Assembly: GCF_900604945.1 (NCBI RefSeq)
Contig: NZ_UWPB01000001.1
Coordinates: forward strand, 1 to 64,000
Reading direction: 5' to 3'
Length of the DNA: 64,000 bases
From: Ruminococcus sp. Marseille-P6503
GTDB taxonomy: Bacteria; Bacillota; Clostridia; Oscillospirales; Ruminococcaceae
The position numbers and the translations under genes are program-made. The notes under the pieces were generated by a model. The model saw only the letters and a list, made by a program, of their open reading frames with translations, ran no database searches and was not told the DNA's origin. Position 1 is the first letter of the stretch. Each line of letters opens with the position of its first letter. Below are positions 53,168-61,822 of this stretch, in pieces.

Positions 53168-54475
53168 ATGGGTAAATATTGGAACGAAGAAATTGAGTGT
53201 ATGTCCCGGGAGGACATGAAAAAGCTGCAAAGCGAAAGACTTGCGGCTCAGGTAAGACACGTTTGGGACAATGTGCCTTACTACAGAAAGCTTATGGAGG
53301 AAAAAGGAGTTACGCCGGACGATGTCAACGGTATTGAGGATCTGTATAAGCTGCCTTTTCTTACAAAGGCTGACCTGCGGGACGCTTATCCGTACGGTCT
53401 GCTTGCAAAGCCTCTTGCCGACTGCGTAAGAATCCAGTCTACCAGCGGTACTACTGGCAAGAGAGTGGTGGCGTTTTATACACAGCATGATATTGATCTG
53501 TGGGAGGACTGCTGCGCCAGAGCTATTACCGCCGCTGGAGGAACAAAAGAAGACGTTTGTCAGGTCTGCTACGGCTACGGACTGTTTACCGGAGGACCGG
53601 GACTTAACGGAGGCTCTCATAAAGTCGGCTGTCTTACGCTTCCTATGTCGTCGGGAAATACCGAAAGGCAGATTCAGTTTATGAGGGATCTCGGCTCGAC
53701 GATCCTTTGCTGTACGCCGTCCTATGCCGCCTACATTGGAGAAACTCTGCATGAAATGGGCTACGGTCCGGAAGATATAAAGCTTAAAGCGGGAATTTTC
53801 GGCGCCGAGCCGTGGACTGAGGAAATGCGCCATGAGATAGAAAGGCTGCTGGGCATTAAAGCCTACGATATTTACGGACTTACCGAAACAAGCGGCCCGG
53901 GCGTATCCTTTGAGTGCGAGGAGCAGACGGGTATGCATATCAACGAGGATCATTTTATTGCCGAGATAATCGACCCCGATACGGGAGAGGTGCTTCCCGA
54001 GGGCTCTAAGGGAGAGCTTGTATTTACAAGCATAACCAAGGAGGCGTTTCCGCTGCTCAGATACAGAACAAGGGATATCTGCGTTCTTTCGAGGAAAAAA
54101 TGCTCCTGCGGCAGAACTCTTGTGAAGATGACAAAGCCTATGGGAAGAAGCGACGATATGCTTATTATCAAGGGCGTAAACGTATTCCCGTCGCAGATAG
54201 AATCGGTGCTGCTCAAGGTAAGCAACGCTACGCCCAACTATCAGATAATTGTTGACAGAGTAAACAACACCGATACCTTTGAGATAAGAGTGGAGCTTTC
54301 GGACGATATGCTGTCGGATACAATAAAATCCATTGAAGAGCTTGAAAGGAAGATATCCGGAGATATTCATTCTATCCTGGGAATCAAGGCAAAGATCAGG
54401 CTTGTTGAGCCTAAGTCAATTCCGAGGTCGGAGGGCAAGGCGGTCAGAGTGATCGACAGGAGAAAGCTGGTTTAG
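53168..54475 (+). CDS. paaK: Phenylacetate-CoA ligase
   Basis: PaaK activates phenylacetate or related arylacetates to CoA thioesters with ATP. The 435-residue protein has the adenylation motif 'QSTSGTTGKRVV' (about residues 91-102), 'YDIYGLTETSGPG' (about 235), and the C-terminal hinge 'RSDDMLIIKGVNVFPSQIE'. A late 'GIKAKIRLVEPKSIPRSEGK' segment is also present. AGGAGG precedes the ATG. With iorAB it forms a reversible route between arylacetates and aryl pyruvates. In Ruminococcus, phenylacetate is known to serve phenylalanine synthesis by reductive carboxylation, and R. albus is stimulated by it. Confidence 0.94.
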   Translation: MGKYWNEEIECMSREDMKKLQSERLAAQVRHVWDNVPYYRKLMEEKGVTPDDVNGIEDLYKLPFLTKADLRDAYPYGLLAKPLADCVRIQSTSGTTGKRVVAFYTQHDIDLWEDCCARAITAAGGTKEDVCQVCYGYGLFTGGPGLNGGSHKVGCLTLPMSSGNTERQIQFMRDLGSTILCCTPSYAAYIGETLHEMGYGPEDIKLKAGIFGAEPWTEEMRHEIERLLGIKAYDIYGLTETSGPGVSFECEEQTGMHINEDHFIAEIIDPDTGEVLPEGSKGELVFTSITKEAFPLLRYRTRDICVLSRKKCSCGRTLVKMTKPMGRSDDMLIIKGVNVFPSQIESVLLKVSNATPNYQIIVDRVNNTDTFEIRVELSDDMLSDTIKSIEELERKISGDIHSILGIKAKIRLVEPKSIPRSEGKAVRVIDRRKLV

Positions 54476-54497
54476 TCAATACAGGAGGAATGATCGT

Positions 54498-55007
54498 ATG
54501 AGCTGTCTTGGGGTTCTGTTTGCCGTTCCGGAGGACGTGGTCGGGCATATCAAAGCCCTGCCGATGGAGGAAAGACCGGAATATATATCCTTAAGCTTGG
54601 AGGAGCTTTATTTTGAGGATTATCCTGAAAGAACCGCGGAGCTTGATAAGGCGTGGGACGCGATACACCGCTCCCTTACCGACGGAACGCTTTCCTTTGA
54701 CTGCGGGGAATATCCATTGGGTGGAGTAATTCTCGGCGGTGAGATCCTCTACTATGACGGAGCGGAGTACGACGATTACATAATTACCGCCAAAAGCCCT
54801 GAGGAGGTTAAAAATATCTATACTCAGCTAGCCGGACTTACAAAAAAGCAGTTCAGGGAAGGGTATGACAAAATTGACGAAACATATCCCGACGAGCGTG
54901 GGGACGAGGATTTTGAGTATTCCTGGGAGTATCTTCAGGACGCTGTCCCTTTTTTCAGACTGGCTGCGGAAAAAGGCTTATGGGTGCTGTTTACGGCTGA
55001 CCAGTAA
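54498..55007 (+). CDS. DUF1877 (YfbM-like) protein
   Basis: The 169-residue acidic protein begins 'MSCLGVLFAVPEDVVGHI' and contains 'SLSLEELYFEDYPERTAELDKAWDAIH' in parts. 'YPLGGVILGGEILYYDGAEYD' and the ending 'YSWEYLQDAVPFFRLAAEKG' are the typical shape of DUF1877/YfbM. The family has no known activity. AGGAGGA precedes the ATG. It sits between paaK and an ACT protein. Confidence 0.85.
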   Translation: MSCLGVLFAVPEDVVGHIKALPMEERPEYISLSLEELYFEDYPERTAELDKAWDAIHRSLTDGTLSFDCGEYPLGGVILGGEILYYDGAEYDDYIITAKSPEEVKNIYTQLAGLTKKQFREGYDKIDETYPDERGDEDFEYSWEYLQDAVPFFRLAAEKGLWVLFTADQ

Positions 55008-55076
55008 GCCGTATGAGCAGGCGGCGGTGAAATTTTCTGCCGGCTGCAAAAATAATATAAAAGGGAGGTTATCTTT

Positions 55077-55511
55077 ATGACCGTAAAGCAATTATCAGTA
55101 TTTGTAGAAAACAGACCGGGCAGATTGTCTGCAATAACCAGACTTCTGGGTGACAACGGCATTAATATCCGCGCGATGAGCATTGCCGATACCAAGGATT
55201 TCGGAATCCTGCGTCTTATTGTAAACGACGCGGACAAGGCGCTGGAGATACTTAAAAATGCAGGCTGTTCGGTTACTATAACAAACGTGCTTGCAATCAG
55301 AATTTCAGACAGACCCGGCGGACTTGCCGACGCTATGGATATTCTTTATAAGGACAACATCAGCGTTGAGTATATGTATGCGGCGTTTATCAACGAGCAG
55401 GATGAAACCGCTTATCTTGTTCTGAGAGTTGACAGCAACGACAATGCGGTTACAGCGCTTAATGAAAGCGGCTTCCATTTGCTCAGTCAGGAGGAGCTTA
55501 GCAGGATCTGA
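55077..55511 (+). CDS. Double ACT-domain amino-acid-binding protein
   Basis: The 144-residue protein consists of two ACT domains: 'KQLSVFVENRPGRLSAITRLLGDNGINIRAM' in parts for the first (residues 3-70), and 'LAIRISDRPGGLADAMDILYKDN' for the second (from about residue 72). Such stand-alone pairs commonly accompany paaK-type ligase genes and are thought to sense aromatic amino acids. It probably provides feedback for the iorAB-paaK pathway. GGGAGGTT precedes the ATG. Confidence 0.88.
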   Translation: MTVKQLSVFVENRPGRLSAITRLLGDNGINIRAMSIADTKDFGILRLIVNDADKALEILKNAGCSVTITNVLAIRISDRPGGLADAMDILYKDNISVEYMYAAFINEQDETAYLVLRVDSNDNAVTALNESGFHLLSQEELSRI

Positions 55512-55582
55512 CGGACGGTGAACGGATTCCTGATAAAAAGGCGAAATATTATGAAAAAATTGTGATATTATCATAAAAGCGC

Positions 55583-55610
55583 TTGCATTTTTTTAAAAAT
55601 GTGATATTAT
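55583..55610 (+). promoter_or_regulatory. Promoter of the ferredoxin gene
   Basis: TTGCAT-16-TATTAT, about 50 bases upstream of the ferredoxin ATG. Confidence 0.55.
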
Positions 55611-55660
55611 ATTAATATAGGAACTGATTAGGTTCTTAAAATATTGAGGAGGTATATATT

Positions 55661-55831
55661 ATGGCTTATAAGATTAGTGACGAATGTATCGGCTGCGGCG
55701 CTTGTGTTGACGCCTGCCCTGTAGGAGCTATTGCTATGGAAGACGGAAAGGCAGTTATCGACGCCGATACCTGCATCGACTGCGGTTCATGCGCAGGAAC
55801 CTGCCCTGTTGAGGCTCCTAAAGCTGACTGA
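55661..55831 (+). CDS. 2[4Fe-4S] ferredoxin, clostridial type
   Basis: The 56-residue protein carries two CxxCxxCxxxCP motifs, 'CIGCGACVDACP' (residues 9-20) and 'CIDCGSCAGTCP' (about 38-49), in the classic duplicated arrangement. It ends 'VEAPKAD', shorter than the usual '...GAI' repeat end but close to known clostridial ferredoxins. It is a low-potential electron carrier and the likely partner of IorAB, which lies in the same cluster. GAGGAGG precedes the ATG. Confidence 0.95.
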   Translation: MAYKISDECIGCGACVDACPVGAIAMEDGKAVIDADTCIDCGSCAGTCPVEAPKAD

Positions 55832-55865
55832 TTACATATAGTCAGAATAAATTTTTCATAAAATC

Positions 55866-55894
55866 AAGGTCCGTGTATAAAAAACGCGGACCTT
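55866..55894 (+). terminator. Terminator after the ferredoxin gene
   Basis: AAGGTCCG(TG) pairs with (CG)CGGACCTT across an A-rich loop, then TTGCTTT. Confidence 0.75.
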
Positions 55895-55899
55895 TTGCT

Positions 55900-55980
55900 T
55901 TATAAACGATTTACCGATGTCCCCGCCTTCCTAAGAAGGCGGGGTTACCTCGCCGCAGCTCGGGCTTTGCTTCGAGTTAA
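55900..55980 (+). repeat. Dispersed intergenic repeat, copy C (short form)
   Basis: Starts TTATAAACGATTTACCGATG and ends TCGGGCTTTGCTTCGAGTTAA. The middle is reduced to CCCCGCCTTCCTAAGAAGGCGGGG, a perfect hairpin of 10 pairs. It follows the ferredoxin terminator directly. Confidence 0.75.
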
Positions 55981-56155
55981 AAGCCGGTTCTGCGGCAGTT
56001 CAGGCTGAGTATCTGTAAAGACAGAGCCGTTTATACCTTTGATACATTATTCCTGTAATTTCCTTATTATTTGTATAAAATGAATACCGAAAACCTTTTC
56101 TGAGACAGATAATAGGTTCTAAATGTAGAATATTGCGCGGACAGGCGTTAAGGTG

Positions 56156-56184
56156 TTTACTTTGCACGCAGATTATGATAGAAT
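56156..56184 (+). promoter_or_regulatory. Promoter of the GH26 gene
   Basis: TTTACT-17-TAGAAT, 55 bases before the ATG. Between repeat C (to 55980) and this promoter I see nothing else. Confidence 0.55.
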
Positions 56185-56238
56185 ATTTGTGTAAACATCA
56201 GAATATATCCGTATTGATTTTTTGAGGATGGTGACGGT

Positions 56239-58524
56239 ATGAATAATATAGTCAAAAAAATATTTTCAGCGTTGTGCGCCGCGGTTTGCGCGGCTGCGGT
56301 AATGCCTTCGTATACGCCCGTATCCGCTGACGTAAGCCTGAAATATGAGGCTGAAAACGCTCAGCTTTCAGGCGTCAGCACAGGTTCAGGCTCGTCGTAT
56401 TCAGGCGGAAGATATGTTGTCTTTCAGGGCGCGGGAAGCTGTACCTTCAACGTGTCCGTACCGGAAAACGGCTATTACGATCTTAACTTCAGGAGCAGCG
56501 GCATAGGCAGCGACAAATATAATTACGCTTCTGCCGACGGGGAGAGCATAGGCGAGTTTTATTCAAGGAACGGCGTGCTGGGCGACGGCTATATAAACAG
56601 AGTATATCTGTCTAAGGGAAGCCACAGCGTGCAGGTTACTCCGTCGTGGGGATATATCAATCTTGACTGCCTTATTATCACTGATTCGGAAATGCCGGAC
56701 AGGAATTATTACGATGTTTCGGATGAGCTGATAAATCCTTCGGCTTCCGCTTCGGCAAAGAAGCTGATGAGCTTTATTGCGGATAATTACGGAGAAAACG
56801 TTATATCCGGACAGACCTGCGACGGCGGGCTTTACGGAGATGAGTTTACGGCGATCAGGAATCTTACAGGAAAAACTCCGGCTATGCTCGGCATGGATCT
56901 GATGAGGTATACTCCTACGAGAGTGGCAAAGGGCGACAGATGCGAAACGGTGGAAAACGCGATTGAGTTCTGGGAAGCGGGAGGAATTGTAGAGCTTTGC
57001 TGGCACTGGAACGCTCCCGATAAATATCTGAAATCCGGAACCGACAGCAGCGGAAATCCCAGATGGTGGGGAGGCTTTTATACCGACAACCTCAACATTG
57101 ATTTTTCGGCGATCATGGACGGCTCGGATACTGAGGGCTACGAGCTTCTCATGGAGGATATAGACGCCATAGCCGTTCAGCTGAAAAGGCTGGAGGACGC
57201 CGGCGTTCCCGTGCTGTTCAGACCTCTGCACGAGGCAAGCGGCGGCTGGTTCTGGTGGGGCTCGGACGGTTCTGAGCCTTACATAAAGCTGTGGAAGACG
57301 CTTTATCAAAGGCTTACCGTAGAACACGGACTTGATAATCTTATCTGGGTATGGAACGGTCAGAATAAAGACTGGTATCCCGGAGATGAATATGTCGATA
57401 TTATCGGAGAGGATATTTACCCGGGAAATCATGTTTACAATCCGCAGTCGTCAAAATTTCTCGAAGCGGCGGAGTATACCGATACAAACAAGGTAGTTGC
57501 GCTTACTGAAAACGGCTGTCTTTTCGACGTTGATACGGCTCTGTCGGCAGGTACGCTCTGGAGCTGGTTCTGCGTGTGGGGAGGAGATTTCTGCTCTGTC
57601 GGAACTTCAATATCTGAGAAGTATACCGAAGCGTATATGTGGAAAGAGGTCTATACTCATTCAAACGTAATAACTCTGGATGAAATGCCCGATCTTAAAA
57701 CCTATCCGGACGACGGGGATTCGGGACATACTCACAGCTATACCTCTAAGGTTACCCAAGCGGCAACCTGCACCAAGTCCGGAGTCAGAACCTATAGCTG
57801 TTCCTGCGGCAGCAGCTATACTCAGTCTATACCTGCAACGGGTCATACATATAAATCCACAATAGTTGCGCCTACCTATGCGGCGCAGGGTTATACTCTG
57901 AAAACCTGCTCAAAATGCGGCTCAAGCTATAAAACCAATTATACGGCGAAGAAAACGGTGCCTAAGGTCAGCGCAAAGACCGAATTCAGCTCGGTTACAA
58001 ACGCGGTCCGCATCAACTGGAACAAGGTCAGCGGAGCGTCAGGCTACAGAATTTACAGGTATAACGCGTCGTCTAAAAAATGGGAAAGCGTAAAAACCAT
58101 AGGAGACGGTTCGGCGGTTACATACAGGGATTCAGGACTGAAAAGCGGCGCTCAGTACAAATACAAGGTCAAGGCGTTTGTAAGGTATAACGGAACGGTT
58201 TACTGGGGCAGCGCTTCCGATGAAATACTTACCGCTTCAAAGCCGTCTAAGGTAACGATCGGCAAAATAAATATTTCGACTACGTCGGTAAGGCTTTTCT
58301 GGAACAAGGTAAGCTGTACGGGCTATAAGGTTCAGCAGTCCTCCGACGGCGGAAAGACATGGAAAACAGTAAAGCTTGTAAAAAACGCCGAGGAGCTTAA
58401 AATCACTGGACTGAAAAAGAAAACCTCATATAAATACCGGGTTCTGGCATATAAATCAAACGGAAACGGAACCAACGCCCTGAGTGCGTGGAGCAGCGTA
58501 AAGACTGTTACTACAAAAAAGTAA
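56239..58524 (+). CDS. Secreted beta-mannanase, GH26, with CBM35-like and FN3 domains
   Basis: The 761-residue exported enzyme has a signal peptide (MNNIVKKIFSALCAAVCAAA, cut near 'VSADVS'). A CBM35-like domain follows (about 34-150, 'KYEAENAQLSGVS'). The GH26 barrel (about 165-475) has the acid/base Glu332 in 'RPLHEASGGWFWWG' and the nucleophile Glu424 in 'VALTENGCLF'. It would hydrolyse beta-1,4-mannan. Next come two short Cys-pair repeats (about 497-580, 'TYSCSCGSSYT', 'LKTCSKCGSSYK') and two FN3 domains (about 583-670 and 672-760). No dockerin is seen, so it is probably free or wall-bound rather than cellulosomal. GAGGATGGTG precedes the ATG. Confidence 0.93.
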   Translation: MNNIVKKIFSALCAAVCAAAVMPSYTPVSADVSLKYEAENAQLSGVSTGSGSSYSGGRYVVFQGAGSCTFNVSVPENGYYDLNFRSSGIGSDKYNYASADGESIGEFYSRNGVLGDGYINRVYLSKGSHSVQVTPSWGYINLDCLIITDSEMPDRNYYDVSDELINPSASASAKKLMSFIADNYGENVISGQTCDGGLYGDEFTAIRNLTGKTPAMLGMDLMRYTPTRVAKGDRCETVENAIEFWEAGGIVELCWHWNAPDKYLKSGTDSSGNPRWWGGFYTDNLNIDFSAIMDGSDTEGYELLMEDIDAIAVQLKRLEDAGVPVLFRPLHEASGGWFWWGSDGSEPYIKLWKTLYQRLTVEHGLDNLIWVWNGQNKDWYPGDEYVDIIGEDIYPGNHVYNPQSSKFLEAAEYTDTNKVVALTENGCLFDVDTALSAGTLWSWFCVWGGDFCSVGTSISEKYTEAYMWKEVYTHSNVITLDEMPDLKTYPDDGDSGHTHSYTSKVTQAATCTKSGVRTYSCSCGSSYTQSIPATGHTYKSTIVAPTYAAQGYTLKTCSKCGSSYKTNYTAKKTVPKVSAKTEFSSVTNAVRINWNKVSGASGYRIYRYNASSKKWESVKTIGDGSAVTYRDSGLKSGAQYKYKVKAFVRYNGTVYWGSASDEILTASKPSKVTIGKINISTTSVRLFWNKVSCTGYKVQQSSDGGKTWKTVKLVKNAEELKITGLKKKTSYKYRVLAYKSNGNGTNALSAWSSVKTVTTKK

Positions 58525-58595
58525 TTTCAGTTTTTCGTAAAGCGAAAAGGTAGGCAGGCTGTTCTATGCTTTTGCATATTATGTAAACAAAAAAT

Positions 58596-58617
58596 CTCCG
58601 TTCTTGATTGAACGGAG
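58596..58617 (+). terminator. Terminator of the GH26 gene
   Basis: CTCCGTTC-TTGATT-GAACGGAG followed by GTTTTTTG. Confidence 0.85.
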
Positions 58618-58919
58618 GTTTTTTGTGTGATCGCTCACTTTATATTAATATATGATGGAGAAAAAATAATATGTGGACGGGACTTCAGGTATGTCTTTAC
58701 ATAACGATCATCAGATTTTTCAGATGTGATACCCATTGCCTGAGAATCTCACAAATCGCTTAACCCTCGCGGCTCAGGCGTCCCTCTAACCTGTTGTTTA
58801 TATAATAAAGGCTCAATGTGACAGCTTTATGACAGCGGACTGAAAAGCGGCAGAGTATTGTATGTTCCATGTTAATTTCGGGTAAATTCATACGTTAATT
58901 AATTGTTTATATTTTTCTG
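58618..58919. other. Intergenic region with an unexplained hairpin
   Basis: About 300 bases without a gene. A perfect stem GCCTGAG/CTCAGGC pairs 58738-58744 with 58773-58779. It encloses a conserved-looking loop (AATCTCACAAATCGCTTAACCC at its core, shown here in part). No T-run follows, so it is not a simple terminator. Confidence 0.4.
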
Positions 58920-58948
58920 TTGGCAAAATGATAAAAATATGCTATAAT
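58920..58948 (+). promoter_or_regulatory. Promoter of the ACT-DUF711 pair
   Basis: TTGGCA-17-TATAAT, 122 bases before the ACT gene start. Confidence 0.7.
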
Positions 58949-59070
58949 TATAACTTAAGACACGGTGTTTTCTGTCTTTAAGGCGGCGGAGAATATTTTG
59001 CACGCTGAAAGCGGGGAAGGCTTATTGTTTTAAAGTGTATCTGATTACTAATGAAAGGCTGGTTTATATA

Positions 59071-59340
59071 ATGAGAGCAGTAGTTACGGTTATAGGCAAG
59101 GACGCGGTAGGCATACTTGCAAAGGTAAGCACAAAGTGCGCCGAGCATAACGCGAATGTGATCGAGGTTACTCAGTCGGTGCTTCAGGATCTTTTTGCAA
59201 TGATCATGCTGGTGGATATTTCAAAGCTCAGCACAGACTTCGCTCGTATGGCGGACGATCTGACCGCTCTGGGAGATTCTATGGGTCTGAAAATTCATAC
59301 AATGCACGAGGACATTTTCAACTGTATGCACCATATCTGA
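59071..59340 (+). CDS. ACT-domain protein (UPF0237, GcvR-like)
   Basis: The 89-residue single ACT domain begins 'MRAVVTVIGKDAVGILAKVS'. It contains 'ANVIEVTQSVLQDLFAMIML' and ends 'FNCMHHI', a recognised conserved family. It is probably a small-molecule sensor. The ATG at 59071 gives the family's length; the frame opening at 59035 is leader. It is nearly always followed by a DUF711 gene, as here (21 bases). Confidence 0.9.
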   Translation: MRAVVTVIGKDAVGILAKVSTKCAEHNANVIEVTQSVLQDLFAMIMLVDISKLSTDFARMADDLTALGDSMGLKIHTMHEDIFNCMHHI

Positions 59341-59361
59341 TTTGAGAGGAATGTTTGACCG

Positions 59362-60717
59362 ATGATAAATACTTACGACGTGCTTGAAACAATACGCATG
59401 ATTCAGGACGAGTGTCTTGATATACGCACCATTACCATGGGTATATCGCTTCTTGACTGTATAGACAGCGATATAGACAAGGCGTGTGAAAAGGTTTATA
59501 AAAAGATTACTCAGAAGGCTGAAAGGCTTGTTTCCGTAGGAGAGGAAATTGAAAAGGAATTCGGTATACCTATTATAAACAAGAGGATTTCCGTTACGCC
59601 TATCGCTATAGTTTCCGCCGCCTGCAAATGCTCGCCCGTTCCCTTCGCGAAGGCGATGGACAGAGCAGCCAAGGATGTGGGTGTAAACCTTATAGGAGGT
59701 TATACCGCGTTGGTGCAGAAGGGCTTCTCTGCCGGAGATATTGAACTTATAAAATCCATACCAGAGGCTCTGAGCTGTACCGAGAGAGTTTGCTCCTCAG
59801 TCAACGTCGGCTCTACCAAAACCGGAATCAATCTTGACGCCTGCAAAATGATGGGAAGGATAATCAAGGAGTGCGCGGAAAAAACTGTGGACAGCGCCTG
59901 CTTCGGAGCGGCTAAGCTGGTGGTGTTCTGCAACGCCGTTGAAGACAATCCTTTTATGGCGGGAGCATTCCATGGCGTAGGAGAGCCTGACTGCATGATA
60001 AATGTCGGAGTTTCAGGACCCGGCGTTGTTAGGGCTGCGCTTAAAAAGTATCCCGACGCCGACATTACCCAGATTGCAGACGTTATCAAGAAGATATCAT
60101 ACAAAATAACAAGGGTCGGACAGCTTGTGGGGGTTACCGCCTCTGAAAGACTGGGAGTGCCTTTCGGAATAGTAGATCTGTCGCTTGCGCCTACTCCCGC
60201 GGTCGGAGATTCGGTAGCTCATATACTGGAGGAAATAGGGCTTGAAAAATGCGGAACTCACGGCACTACAGCCGCTCTTGCCCTGCTTAACGACGCAGTC
60301 AAAAAGGGCGGAGTTATGGCCTGCTCCAGAATTGGCGGACTTTCAGGCGCGTTTATTCCTGTGTCGGAGGACGCCGGAATGATAGACGCTGCAAAATGCG
60401 GCGCGTTGTCTATAGAGAAGCTTGAAGCTATGACCGCGGTATGCTCCGTAGGTCTTGATATGATCGTTGTTCCCGGAGATACCGAGCCTGATACGCTTGC
60501 GGCAATTATTGCCGATGAGGCGGCTATCGGCATGGTAAACAGCAAGACCACCGCCGTAAGGGTTATTCCCGCTATCGGCAGGGAGGTCGGCGATGAGCTT
60601 GACTGGGGCGGACTTTTCGGCTGCGGACCGGTTATGCCGCTGAAAAAGGAATCGCCGTCTAAGTTTATCAACAGAGGCGGACAGATCCCCGCGCCGCTTC
60701 ATTCTCTCAAAAACTGA
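59362..60717 (+). CDS. DUF711 (UPF0210) family protein
   Basis: The 451-residue protein is a member of the DUF711 family, structurally related to pyruvate formate-lyase-like barrels. The start '[20 protein letters not shown]' and blocks '[10 protein letters not shown]', '[14 protein letters not shown]', '[20 protein letters not shown]' and '[21 protein letters not shown]' are typical. The reaction is unknown. The fixed partnership with the ACT protein suggests amino-acid-linked control. GAGAGGAA precedes the ATG. Confidence 0.92.
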   Translation: MINTYDVLETIRMIQDECLDIRTITMGISLLDCIDSDIDKACEKVYKKITQKAERLVSVGEEIEKEFGIPIINKRISVTPIAIVSAACKCSPVPFAKAMDRAAKDVGVNLIGGYTALVQKGFSAGDIELIKSIPEALSCTERVCSSVNVGSTKTGINLDACKMMGRIIKECAEKTVDSACFGAAKLVVFCNAVEDNPFMAGAFHGVGEPDCMINVGVSGPGVVRAALKKYPDADITQIADVIKKISYKITRVGQLVGVTASERLGVPFGIVDLSLAPTPAVGDSVAHILEEIGLEKCGTHGTTAALALLNDAVKKGGVMACSRIGGLSGAFIPVSEDAGMIDAAKCGALSIEKLEAMTAVCSVGLDMIVVPGDTEPDTLAAIIADEAAIGMVNSKTTAVRVIPAIGREVGDELDWGGLFGCGPVMPLKKESPSKFINRGGQIPAPLHSLKN

Positions 60718-60791
60718 TTTTATGCGGCAGGCTGAGTCCTGCCGTTTTTGATGGAAAAACTTATGCTGCAACAGCTAGGAAAGGATTATAT

Positions 60792-61655
60792 ATGGATTAT
60801 TCAAGGCTTATAGATCTGCATACTCATAGTTCTTTTTCACCCGACGGCGAGGCTCCGCCGGAGCTTATGCTTGAAAGAGCGGCGGAGCTTGGTCTGTCGG
60901 CATATGCCGTAACCGATCACTGCGACTGTAATTACTGGTATCCGGCTGACGGCTGTTCCGGCTCTTTGGATTTAAAGGACATTGAAATGTACGGCGCAGG
61001 ACAGTATGCGTTGGAAAGCATTGCCGCGCAGAGCAGGCTGAAGGAGCTTTATAAGGACAGACTTAATTTTCTCTGCGGGATCGAGCTTGGTCAGCCGCTT
61101 CAAAGTCTGGAAAACGCGGAAAAGCTGGTATCCGACCCGAGGCTTGACTTTGTAATAGGCTCTCATCATCAGAATAAGGGACAGGACGATTTTTATTTGC
61201 TCAAGTATGACGAAATGGAGCTTAGCGGGATATATTCCTTGCTTGACGCATATTTCGGGGAAATGCTGGATATGTGCAGATGGGGAAAATTTGACGTTCT
61301 AGGTCACCTGACGTACCCTCTGAGATATATAGAGGGAGATTACGGAACAGCGCTTGATCTGGACAGATATGAGGAAATAATAAGAGAAATCTTCCGCGTT
61401 CTTATACAAAAAGGTAAGGGTATAGAGATAAATACTTCTGGTTTAAGACAGAAGTACGGAAGAACTTTTCCGACCCTTGAATATGTAAGGACATACCGTG
61501 AAATGGGCGGGGAGATACTGACCGTCGGCTCAGACGCGCACAGGGTAAGCGATCTGGCTGCGGGAACCGCCGCAGGGGCGGAGATTGCCAAAGCCGCTGG
61601 GTTCAGGTATCTGACCTACTTTAAGGAGAGAAAGGCTGTTTTTGAAAAGTTATAG
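60792..61655 (+). CDS. PHP-domain phosphatase (HisJ-like)
   Basis: The 287-residue PHP hydrolase has metal motifs 'DLHTHSSFSPDG' (residues 8-19), 'YAVTDHCDCNYW' (His, about residue 43), 'LCGIELGQ' (Glu), 'VIGSHHQNKGQ' and 'VLGHLTYPLRY'. A final 'VGSDAHRVSDL' completes the set. It is close to histidinol-phosphatases of the HisJ/HisK type, but no his genes are nearby, so the substrate is uncertain. AAAGGATT precedes the ATG. Confidence 0.88.
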   Translation: MDYSRLIDLHTHSSFSPDGEAPPELMLERAAELGLSAYAVTDHCDCNYWYPADGCSGSLDLKDIEMYGAGQYALESIAAQSRLKELYKDRLNFLCGIELGQPLQSLENAEKLVSDPRLDFVIGSHHQNKGQDDFYLLKYDEMELSGIYSLLDAYFGEMLDMCRWGKFDVLGHLTYPLRYIEGDYGTALDLDRYEEIIREIFRVLIQKGKGIEINTSGLRQKYGRTFPTLEYVRTYREMGGEILTVGSDAHRVSDLAAGTAAGAEIAKAAGFRYLTYFKERKAVFEKL

Positions 61656-61738
61656 CTGCGCCGAACGTGTATTTTTTCTTGAAATTGCGTGATGTATATT
61701 AGTTTCGCTTTAAACCAGCCGGGATTAATTATTTGTAC

Positions 61739-61767
61739 TTGAAAAAATAATAACGCCGTGTTATAAT
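61739..61767 (+). promoter_or_regulatory. Promoter of the cardiolipin synthase gene
   Basis: TTGAAA-17-TATAAT, 55 bases before the ATG. Confidence 0.7.
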
Positions 61768-61822
61768 AAACTTTAAAGATTCATAAAAGGAAAGTAAAAA
61801 TAATTTCGGGAAAGGAAATCAG

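Noticed and set aside
53135-54370. 411-codon minus-strand frame opposite paaK
   Set aside because: PaaK motifs, operon position and ribosome binding site support the plus strand; the antisense frame has no recognisable domain.
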